DNA of 64,000 bases from Bradyrhizobium canariense (GTDB lineage: Bacteria > Pseudomonadota > Alphaproteobacteria > Rhizobiales > Xanthobacteraceae), in the NCBI RefSeq assembly GCF_900105125.1, contig NZ_LT629750.1, positions 4,553,001 through 4,617,000 on the forward strand, read 5' to 3'. A program made the position numbers and the translations under genes. Shown piece by piece: positions 1 to 6,876 of the stretch. The first letter of the stretch is position 1, and each line of letters starts with the position of its first letter. The notes under the pieces are model-generated. The model worked only from the letters and a program-made list of their open reading frames with translations. It made no database searches and was not told the origin of the DNA.

Positions 1-2
1 GC

Positions 3-152
3 GTCGCCGAAGTGATCCTGGCTGCTACCAAGGACAACAGCGACCGCCTGCGCTACGCCGCTACAGATGCAGTGCCGGCCTTGCGCATGCTTCGACTTTT
101 GCCGGATTGGGCCTGGCGCAAGGTGCTGTCGAAGGGTTTTGGCCTCAAGTAG
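3..152 (+). CDS. C-terminal end of a probable short-chain dehydrogenase (partial)
   Basis: The window opens inside a reading frame that ends with TAG at 150-152. The 49 visible residues contain a DRLRYAATD-like stretch, which resembles the region near the C-terminus of classical short-chain dehydrogenases/reductases, and end in a basic WAWRKVLSKGFGLK tail. The catalytic YxxxK motif and the nucleotide-binding site would lie upstream, outside the window, so the substrate cannot be inferred. The gene ran convergently toward the aldo/keto reductase remnant whose original stop codon is at 169-171. Confidence 0.5.
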   Translation, partial: VAEVILAATKDNSDRLRYAATDAVPALRMLRLLPDWAWRKVLSKGFGLK

Positions 153-175
153 GAGCCGTTGCGCGCGGCTACGCT

Positions 176-490
176 TTAGCAGGCCGTTGAAGAAGTCTTT
201 GAACGACGTGCGATGAACGGGATGTCGTCGCCATTGAGGAGGCAGATTTCACCTTCGAGTGAGCCGTCATCCCGCAGTTCGGCCCAACCGTCACCATTGG
301 CAGGCTCCATTTCGTCGTTTCCCTGCCAGCCGAACTGGACGGCATCGCCGTCACAGGGTCCATGAATGGAGCCCGTGAGGCAATCGAAGGCGAACTCGCC
401 GCCGTCCTCATCGAACAGGATGTAGGCGCCGGCCACGGCCATGTCGTAGCCTGGTGTCTCGACGACCCGCCATCTGCCCCGGATGCTCAT
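176..490 (-). CDS. IS passenger protein of unknown function
   Basis: A 104-residue acidic ORF starts with an ATG that overlaps the transposase stop (ATGA, 487-490) and runs out through the left terminal repeat, so its last residues are encoded by the inverted repeat and target duplication. The N-terminal part (RGRWRVVETPGYDMA, then YILFDEDGGEFAFDCLTG) looks like a compact beta-rich domain. No DNA-binding or catalytic motif is recognisable. Position and coupling suggest it is a conserved accessory gene of this IS subtype rather than host sequence. A function cannot be assigned. Confidence 0.7.
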   Translation of the reverse strand: MSIRGRWRVVETPGYDMAVAGAYILFDEDGGEFAFDCLTGSIHGPCDGDAVQFGWQGNDEMEPANGDGWAELRDDGSLEGEICLLNGDDIPFIARRSKTSSTAC

Positions 491-1666
491 GCCGGTGCCG
501 CCAGAAGCTTGGGCAGCCGGATCAGATTATAGGCCGCAAGCGCCAGGACGAAGACGGCATCCACCCGGTCGCGGCCTCGTAGCTTGACCTTGGCCAGACC
601 AGCGGAACTCTTGATCCAGCCGAAGACTTCTTCGATGCGTTTGCGGCAACGCTGGCTGATGTCATAGCCGCTGTGACGTGTGGTACGCGCGTCGATCGCC
701 GTCTTGCGCCGCTTGCCGGTCTTACTCAGATGTCCGTCGATCGCGATATGCGGCGTAACCGATCTATATCTCAGGTCGTGCACGAACGGCGTGACGTCAT
801 AGGCCTTATCCGCCCCCACCGTGATCCGCTTGGCGCCACCGCGCTTGTCGATCATGGCAAGCGCAATCTCCCGTTCGGCGGTGCCTGTCGCTTGGCTCAC
901 TTCACCCAAAACCGCTAAACCATTGCGGTTCTCCATCAGCGCATGGCCCATATAGCTCAGCTTGGCCGGCTGGCCGTCTCCCTTCTTGTAAAGCCGCGCT
1001 TCAGGATCGGTCGTGCTCGCATGGGTCTCGTTGGATCGCTTTTCCTTGTGGAAGCTACGCTCGGCATTGCGTCCCGGACCGTCCTGATCTTTGTCGCTGC
1101 CATCCTTCCGTCGGAAGCTCTTGATCGAAGCCCAAGCTTCAATCAGAGTACCGTCCACCGAGAAGTGATCGCTCGATAGCAGACGCTTGACCTTCGGCTG
1201 CGCCAAAAGCGCGCTCAGGAACTTGGCCGCAATCTCGCCCTCAAGCAGCCGATCGCGGTTCTTCGAGAAGGTCGAATGGTCCCAGACCGCATCGTCCACC
1301 CCAAGCCCAACGAACCAGCGGAACAGAAGATCGAACTCCATCCGCTCCATCAGGTGCCGTTCCGAGCGAACCCCATAGAACGCCTGCAGGAGCATCGCCC
1401 GAAGCAACTTCTCCGGTGCAATCGAGGGGCGGCCGAAGTCCGTGTAGAGCTTGCCGAACTCCCCAGAAAGATCGCCCAGCGCCGCATTCGCCAAGTCCCT
1501 AATCACCCGGAGCGGGTGGTCGGCGCGAACCCGAGCCTCCAGGTCCACATAACTGAAAAGCGAGCCAGACCCTTCGTCACTTCCCCGCATCGCGTCACCT
1601 CAGCAAAATCCTGTCCTAGGGAATCACGATCCAAAACGCTTCGCCAGAGACTTCTTCAACAGCCTG
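180..1666 (-). mobile_element. IS5-family insertion sequence with a passenger ORF
   Basis: This 1487-bp element is bounded by imperfect terminal inverted repeats: 180-195 (CAGGCCGTTGAAGAAG) and the complement of 1651-1666 (CAGGCTGTTGAAGAAG), 15 of 16 matching and with similarity continuing inward a few bases. It is flanked by a direct repeat TTAG at 176-179 and 1667-1670, which fits the YTAR target preference of the IS5 subgroup. It carries a transposase (487-1590) and a second small gene (176-490), both on the minus strand. It inserted into the last codons of an aldo/keto reductase gene. Confidence 0.9.
487..1590 (-). CDS. IS5-family DDE transposase
   Basis: The 367-residue protein has an N-terminal DUF772-type domain (about residues 20-130, with FGRPSIAPEKLLRAMLLQ and HSTFSKNR) followed by a DDE nuclease domain. 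Visible acidic motifs are FSVDGTLIEAWAS near 145, ADKAYD near 250 and the C-terminal EEVFGWIK region near 320, the usual positions of the catalytic triad. Length is normal and no frameshift is seen, so the element may be active. The stop codon overlaps the start of the downstream 104-residue ORF by four bases, so the two are probably translated from one message. Confidence 0.92.
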   Translation of the reverse strand: MRGSDEGSGSLFSYVDLEARVRADHPLRVIRDLANAALGDLSGEFGKLYTDFGRPSIAPEKLLRAMLLQAFYGVRSERHLMERMEFDLLFRWFVGLGVDDAVWDHSTFSKNRDRLLEGEIAAKFLSALLAQPKVKRLLSSDHFSVDGTLIEAWASIKSFRRKDGSDKDQDGPGRNAERSFHKEKRSNETHASTTDPEARLYKKGDGQPAKLSYMGHALMENRNGLAVLGEVSQATGTAEREIALAMIDKRGGAKRITVGADKAYDVTPFVHDLRYRSVTPHIAIDGHLSKTGKRRKTAIDARTTRHSGYDISQRCRKRIEEVFGWIKSSAGLAKVKLRGRDRVDAVFVLALAAYNLIRLPKLLAAPA

Positions 1667-1850
1667 TTAGAGAGTTTATCCAGCACGGCCATGTCCTGCG
1701 CCGACAGCGCGACACGGCAGGCTTCCGCGTTCTCCTCAAGATGCTTCAGCGAGGAGGTGCCGGGGATTGGAATGATGACAGGCGAGCGCTGAAACAGCCA
1801 CGCGAGCGCGATCAGCGCTGGTGTCACATTTTCCCTGGCCGCGCGACGAG
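1667..1850 (-). pseudogene. Aldo/keto reductase C-terminal remnant
   Basis: On the minus strand, VTPALIALAWLF followed by IPGTSSLKHLEENAEA and the LSAQDMAVLDKLS stretch is the characteristic C-terminal region of aldo/keto reductases. The N-terminal catalytic barrel (Asp, Tyr, Lys, His) is missing: the frame joins an oppositely oriented peptidase fragment around 1828-1850. The 3' end was also hit by the IS. Joining 1667 to 179 with one TTAG copy gives ...LDKLSKA and a TAG at 169-171, so the insertion replaced the last two residues with IS-encoded ones. The fragment cannot encode a functional enzyme. Confidence 0.75.
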
Positions 1851-2366
1851 CTGTATGACATGCCGCATACGACGATGCTGACGAGCATCGTGCAGGGCGG
1901 CACCGCGCTGAACATCGTGCCCGATCGTTGCGTCATGGAATTCGAAGTCCGCGGATTGGGGATAAGCGAGTCCAAATCGGTGACCGACGCGGTCGTCGCC
2001 TGGGCGAAAGCCGGGATCGAACCTGCGATGCGGCAGACGGAGCCGAGCTGCGGAATCGACTTTGAGGAGATCCTTGAATATCCCGCGCTCGACATGCGGC
2101 CGGAGCACGCGCTGGTGACGCTGGCCAAGCAACTGGCCGGCCGAAACAGCCATGGCAAGGTCAGCTTCGGCACCGAAGCCGGACTGTTCGTCAGCATCGC
2201 CGACATCCCGACCGTGGTTATCGGGCCGGGCTCGATCGTCCAGGCGCACAAGCCGGACGAGTTCGTGGCGCAGTCTGAACTGATGAATTGCGCCGGCTTC
2301 ATCGAGCGGCTGATCGCGCATTGCACGGGACACCGCGGCCTCGCCGCGCCGAGCCAATCGCTTTAA
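1824..2366 (+). pseudogene. M20-family (ArgE-like) peptidase, C-terminal fragment
   Basis: About 175 residues match the C-terminal half of acetylornithine deacetylase/succinyl-diaminopimelate desuccinylase proteins: VQGGTALNIVPDRC marks the start of the dimerisation domain, followed by SFGTEAGLF and the GPGSIVQAHKPDEF metal-site motif with its conserved His. The N-terminal catalytic domain with the first zinc ligands is absent, and no ribosome-binding site precedes the GTG at 1821. The gene has therefore lost its 5' half, and the break coincides with the junction to the antisense aldo/keto reductase fragment. Confidence 0.8.
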
Positions 2367-2385
2367 GCGATCGGCGCCCTCGACA

Positions 2386-3048
2386 TCAAATCATCGCGGC
2401 GACTTTTTCCAGCCCGATCAGGCGGGCGAGCGAGCGCACTTCACGTTTCTGGTCTTCGCGCAGCTGAAACAACAGCGGCATCGCGGCCGATTTCAACTGC
2501 TGGACCTCCTCGGAGTCCGGATCGATCGGCGTGCCGGTCGCATGCGCATCGGCCTGGCGGTTCGCATGGATCTTGCGGGCCACGGCGCGCAGCGCGCTTT
2601 CCACCGCCGGCCAATAGGATTCCTGATCCGGCGAAAGCTGGAGGCGGTCCTTGATGCCGGCGATCTGTGCATCGCTGAGCAGCGCGTAGGGCTTTTGCGG
2701 CGCCGGCTTGTCAGCGAATTTTGGCTTTGGCGGCGTCGTTGGCGGTGCCGCAACCGGGCCTGTAATCTGGGGCACCTCGATATTGACCGGGGCGCTGGAG
2801 GCAAAGGCCTGCCGCAGCGACTCGTTCGGATCGGCGGCGGATTGCGGCGGTTCCAGCGACGCCAGCGCAAAGGTCGCCACCGCCAGTCTGTCCTTCTTGG
2901 CTTCCCGGTTCGGGACCAGCTTTTCGACGACTTGGGAAACGTACTGCGGCCCGGCTGCCGGCACGCTGTTGCGGCCGAGAATGCTGGTGGCCGCCGCGCC
3001 GACGACGAGTAAACAGGTCAGCACAATGATCGTCATTGCCCGCGTCAA
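2386..3048 (-). CDS. Membrane-anchored LTXXQ-like periplasmic protein
   Basis: The 220-residue protein starts with a short hydrophobic segment (residues 4-22, uncleaved anchor or signal peptide), then a low-complexity linker rich in Pro, Ala and Lys (about 95-120), then a helical domain with LSPDQESYWPAVESALRAVARK near 140. That motif is typical of Spy/CpxP-like LTXXQ proteins common in Bradyrhizobium. The TTG start at 3048 is preferred over the ATG at 3036 because GGAGA lies just upstream of the TTG. A role in envelope stress or metal response is possible by family analogy only. Confidence 0.7.
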   Translation of the reverse strand: MTRAMTIIVLTCLLVVGAAATSILGRNSVPAAGPQYVSQVVEKLVPNREAKKDRLAVATFALASLEPPQSAADPNESLRQAFASSAPVNIEVPQITGPVAAPPTTPPKPKFADKPAPQKPYALLSDAQIAGIKDRLQLSPDQESYWPAVESALRAVARKIHANRQADAHATGTPIDPDSEEVQQLKSAAMPLLFQLREDQKREVRSLARLIGLEKVAAMI

Positions 3049-3179
3049 GCAATTCTCCGTTTCCGTCGACGAACCACAGTCAATTTCCCGAAAACTGAGT
3101 AATAATTAAGGCTTAACCGTGCCTCCCCGGCGGCGCGGGCCGCCAATCCCTGTGCGGCGGACCAGTCAGGAGCCCAAAA

Positions 3180-3422
3180 TCAGGCCGCGAGCTCGTAGGC
3201 TTCCTGGATGTCGGCGACGATATCCGACGCTTCCCACAGAGCGTCGGGCGCGACCGACTGCAGGCTGATGGTCCAGTTGCCGCCCTTACGGGTGCGGGGG
3301 GTGCTGACGATGTCGAACCGCACGTTGCGGCACAAAGGGTGCCGCTCGAGCGCATAGGCGACGCGGGTCCTGATCTCGTCGAGGGTTGCAGGCGTTTTTG
3401 CAAAGAACGTCTCGAAATCCAT
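3180..3422 (-). CDS. Conserved hypothetical protein (80 residues)
   Basis: This small soluble protein has a predicted alpha/beta pattern: MDFETFFAKTPATLDEIRTRVAYALERHP, then a beta-hairpin-like stretch with NWTISLQSVAPDALWEASDIVADIQEAYEL. I do not recognise a family. The start at 3422 was chosen because an AAGGGGAG sequence sits about eight bases upstream; a longer reading from 3440 would place that sequence inside the coding region. It stands alone, with a non-coding stretch before the next gene on the same strand. Confidence 0.6.
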   Translation of the reverse strand: MDFETFFAKTPATLDEIRTRVAYALERHPLCRNVRFDIVSTPRTRKGGNWTISLQSVAPDALWEASDIVADIQEAYELAA

Positions 3423-3533
3423 CGCGCATCTCCCCTTCAACGGCGATCCCGGGCGCTGCCCCCGCGGAAGCAGCGCGCGGCGTCGGAAATGATTGTTGGG
3501 GCGAGAATGGTTAACGGCGCGTTAAGGCCGGAA

Positions 3534-4514
3534 TCACGGCTGCAATTGCGGCCCGGTAGCCCTGTATTCCGCGGTTGTGCGCGCGACGAGGTCGTCGACC
3601 GACAGCACCCCGGTGACGCCTGAAGTGGCATGGCCCGCGCTCCAGATATCGCGCCAGCGTGCCGGCCGGTTTTCGCGCGCGCCGACGTCGATATCCTTGC
3701 CGATATCGATCGCCCCGCGTTGCGGCAGGTCGTCGGGGTCGAGACCGGCGGCCGCGATGGAGGGCCGGAGCATGTTGGTCTGCAGGCCGGTAAAGGCCGT
3801 GGTCAGAAGGATGTCGTCGGCACTGCTTTCGACCAGCATCTGCTTGTACCTGGGATCGGCCATGCTTTCGCGGGTGGCGATGAATTTGGTGCCCATATAG
3901 GCTAGGTCGCAGCCGAGCGCTTGCGCCGCGCGCAGCGCATGGCCGTCGCCGATGCCGCCCGCCAGCACGATCGGTCCGGCGAAAAACGCCCGCACCGCGC
4001 GCACGAACACGAACGGGTTGAGCCAGCCGGTCTGGCCGCCCGCGCCGGCCGTCAACAGCACAAGACCGTCGGCGCCGGCCTCCACCGCGCGCTCCGCGTG
4101 GCGGATGCTGGCGACATCGGCGAACACCAGCGCGCCGGCGTCATGCAGCGGCGCGAGCACGCCCGCCGGCGAGCCGACGCTGGTGATGACGATCTCCGGC
4201 CGGTGCCGCAGCAGCACCGCGAGATCGGCCTGGAGCCGTGCATTGGAGCGATGCACGATCAGGTTCGGACAGATCGGAGCTGATGGTTTTCCGCTCTGCT
4301 CCGAATGACGCAGCAGCTGGCCTTCAATATCGCCAAGCCAGCTCTCAAGTTGTTCGGGGCTGCGGCAATTCACCGTGGGGAATGCGCCGATCACGCCGTT
4401 GCGGCAAGCCGCCACCACGAGGTCGACGCCCGAGACGAGAAACATCGGCGCCGCGATCAGCGGCAGGCTCAAACGATCGTCAAAGCGTGCCAGCGGGCTG
4501 GCGGAATCCAGCAT
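3534..4514 (-). CDS. Nitronate monooxygenase family protein
   Basis: The 326-residue TIM-barrel flavoprotein opens with the FMN-binding APMFLVSG motif and contains GADGLVLLTAGAGGQTGW and VLAGGIGDGHALRAAQALGCDLAYMGTKF, the phosphate-binding part of the NMO (2-nitropropane dioxygenase) family. Such enzymes oxidise alkyl nitronates with FMN and O2, although many members have other or unknown substrates. The ATG at 4514 fits family starts better than the TTG at 4568. It is divergent from an acyl-CoA ligase (4618), leaving about 100 bp for both promoters. A paralog lies at 11877-12845. Confidence 0.88.
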   Translation of the reverse strand: MLDSASPLARFDDRLSLPLIAAPMFLVSGVDLVVAACRNGVIGAFPTVNCRSPEQLESWLGDIEGQLLRHSEQSGKPSAPICPNLIVHRSNARLQADLAVLLRHRPEIVITSVGSPAGVLAPLHDAGALVFADVASIRHAERAVEAGADGLVLLTAGAGGQTGWLNPFVFVRAVRAFFAGPIVLAGGIGDGHALRAAQALGCDLAYMGTKFIATRESMADPRYKQMLVESSADDILLTTAFTGLQTNMLRPSIAAAGLDPDDLPQRGAIDIGKDIDVGARENRPARWRDIWSAGHATSGVTGVLSVDDLVARTTAEYRATGPQLQP

Positions 4515-4617
4515 CTCGTTTTCCAGCGTTTGCCGTTCCGCGCGGCGGTTTCGGTGTGCTAGCGTCAAGCCAACATTGGCACGACCGAAGGCCGATCACA
4601 AATCATCTGGAGGAAGC

Positions 4618-6180
4618 ATGTCTGATCTGCTCCATGCCTTTCCGACCGTCTGCGAGCAGACGTTGCGGGCGCTGGCACGTTATCCGTCACGGACTGCCTT
4701 CAGCTGGCCAGGCGGCTCGCTTACCTATAGCGGCGCCACTGAACTGATCGGCCGCATCCAGAAGGTCTTCATGCAACTCAGCCTGCCGCCCGGCACGCGC
4801 GTAGCATTCCTCACCGCCAACCGCGCCGATACCTGGTGCGCGGGCGTCGCCGCGCAACTGTCGAGGCTCGCGATCACCTGGCTGCATCCCCTGGGCTCGC
4901 TCGACGATCAATTGTTTCAGATCGAGGATTCGGAAGCACAGGTTCTCGTCATCGACGCCGATACGTTCCGGGATCGCGGAGGCGACCTCTCAGCCAGGAC
5001 ACCTAACCTCAAGGCGATCTTCACGCTCGGCGCCGCCGGCTACGGCATCGATTTGCTGGCCGGGGTCGTTGCCATGGGCACCGCGACGCCACGCTGTCTT
5101 GCGAGCGCCGACGATATCGCGACATTGAATTACACCGGCGGCACGACAGGCAAATCCAAAGGCGCGCTGCGCCATCATCGCGAATATGGCGGCTTCGCCA
5201 ACGCGATCCTGACTGATTTCGAAATTCCGGATACGCCGCGTTATCTCGCGGTCGCCCCGATCAGCCATGTCGCCGGCACCAAGGTGCTGCCGACCCTGAT
5301 ACGCGGCGGCACCGTGCATATGCTCAAGGGATTCGATCCGGGCGCGATATTTAAGACCATCGAGCGCGAGCGCATCAATTTCACGCTGTTCGTGCCGACC
5401 ATGATTTATGTGCTGCTGGATCATCCGGAGCTCGACAAGACCGATCTCTCCTCGCTCGAGCTCTTGCTCTATGGCGCCTCCGCAATGTCGCCGAGCCGGC
5501 TGGTCGAAGGCATCGAGCGGATCGGACCGGTGTTTTCCCAGCTTTATGGGCAGACCGAATGCTATCCGGTCTCGGTGCTGCGCAAGGGCGATCACGACCC
5601 GAAGACGCCGGAATTATTTCTGTCCTGCGGCTTTCCGATCGCCGCCTGCGACGTCAAAATTCTCGACGACGGGGATCACGAAGTCAAAACCGGCGAGCCC
5701 GGCGAAATTTGCGTGCGCGCGGCGCATGTGATGTCGCAATACTGGAAACGGCCTGAGCAAACCGAGGAAACCCTCAAGAATGGCTGGCTGCACACCGGCG
5801 ACATCGCGCGCGCCGACGAGCGCGGCTACATGTTCATCCTCGACCGCAAGAAGGACATGATCGTCAGCGGCGGATTCAATATCTTCCCACGTGAAATCGA
5901 GGACGTGCTGTCCCAGCACGCCGATGTCGCGATGGTCGCCGTCGTCGGCGTGCCCGACGACAAATGGGGCGAGGCGGTCACCGCCGTGGTGGTGGCGCGC
6001 GAAGGCGCCCGGCCGAATGCGGATGAACTGATCAATCTCGTCAAGATGCGCAAAGGCTCGGCGCACGCGCCGAAGCACATCAAGTTCGTGAACGAATTGC
6101 CGATGACCGGCGTCGGCAAGGTCGACAAGAAGATGCTGAAGGCAGGTTTCTGGGCCGGACGAGACCGGATGGTGGGATAA
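4618..6180 (+). CDS. AMP-dependent acyl-CoA synthetase/ligase
   Basis: This is a 520-residue ANL-superfamily adenylate-forming enzyme. The nucleotide P-loop NYTGGTTGKSKG lies near residues 171-182, YGQTE (A5) near 310, the hinge-region LDRKKDMIVSGGFNIFPREIE in the C-terminal third, and the catalytic lysine in GVGKVDKKML close to the end. The enzyme would activate a carboxylic acid to its acyl-AMP and then the CoA thioester; the substrate cannot be read from sequence, but the family resembles medium- or aromatic-acid ligases. GGAGG sits seven bases before the ATG at 4618. It is divergent from a nitronate monooxygenase gene. Confidence 0.9.
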   Translation: MSDLLHAFPTVCEQTLRALARYPSRTAFSWPGGSLTYSGATELIGRIQKVFMQLSLPPGTRVAFLTANRADTWCAGVAAQLSRLAITWLHPLGSLDDQLFQIEDSEAQVLVIDADTFRDRGGDLSARTPNLKAIFTLGAAGYGIDLLAGVVAMGTATPRCLASADDIATLNYTGGTTGKSKGALRHHREYGGFANAILTDFEIPDTPRYLAVAPISHVAGTKVLPTLIRGGTVHMLKGFDPGAIFKTIERERINFTLFVPTMIYVLLDHPELDKTDLSSLELLLYGASAMSPSRLVEGIERIGPVFSQLYGQTECYPVSVLRKGDHDPKTPELFLSCGFPIAACDVKILDDGDHEVKTGEPGEICVRAAHVMSQYWKRPEQTEETLKNGWLHTGDIARADERGYMFILDRKKDMIVSGGFNIFPREIEDVLSQHADVAMVAVVGVPDDKWGEAVTAVVVAREGARPNADELINLVKMRKGSAHAPKHIKFVNELPMTGVGKVDKKMLKAGFWAGRDRMVG

Positions 6181-6218
6181 CGGCCGGCGGCGCTTTCAAT
6201 AGCTTCCGCGGGAGCCCG

Positions 6219-6731
6219 CTAGTCGACGGCTTGCGGATAATCGCGGATATCGGCGGCGACTTTCGGAAATTGCGCCATCAGGACGTCCGGCTTGCCGAGT
6301 TCGACATCGGCGGGAATCACGCCCGGCCACTCGGTGCTGGCGCCGAGAAACCAGTGCTTGCTGCCGATGATGCGCGCGGTGTGAAAGGTGTTGCCTGGAA
6401 TCAGAAGCTGCACGCGGTGGCCGGCGCGCAGATCCGGTCCGACGATGACGTGCTCGCCCTGTCCGCGCAGCAGCAATACCTCGAGCGGGTCGCCGAGGTA
6501 ATAGTGATAGAGCTGATCGTTGCGGATGCGGTGCAGACGCACCGGCGCCTTGGCGGTCACCATGAAGTACAGCGCCGAACCCAACGGGCGGCCGTCGGCG
6601 AACGGCGCCGGCAATCCGCCCGCTGCGATCGCTTGCGTCGCACGATAGGTCTCGCGAACGAAGCCGCAGGTGGCGTTCGGTTCAAGATTCAGCAATTTCA
6701 GCACGTCGTCCGCCGTCATGTCGTTGATCAT
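6219..6731 (-). CDS. DUF985 cupin-family protein
   Basis: The 170-residue protein has the single beta-barrel layout of DUF985: an N-terminal helix (DDVLKLLNLEP), then GFVRETYR, SALYFMVTAKAPVRLHRIRNDQLYHYYLGDPLEVLLL, and FHTARIIGSKHWFLGASTEWPGV. The HRIRNDQLYHYY stretch carries the histidines and aromatic residues that line the cupin pocket. Members bind small molecules or sugars; no activity is assigned here. It is convergent with the acyl-CoA ligase gene ending at 6180 and ends only 39 bases from it. Confidence 0.85.
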   Translation of the reverse strand: MINDMTADDVLKLLNLEPNATCGFVRETYRATQAIAAGGLPAPFADGRPLGSALYFMVTAKAPVRLHRIRNDQLYHYYLGDPLEVLLLRGQGEHVIVGPDLRAGHRVQLLIPGNTFHTARIIGSKHWFLGASTEWPGVIPADVELGKPDVLMAQFPKVAADIRDYPQAVD

Positions 6732-6876
6732 CGCGCTGCCACACCGCTTGTCTTCGCCACGGATTGTTCGGATTCACTGTCGCGCAGAAACAACAGACTC
6801 ACAAGTTGGGGCCGGCCGACGTCAGGGAAAGGTGCTTAAGGCAAGCTTAAGGGCCGATTGGCAGCTGGCGTCGGTC

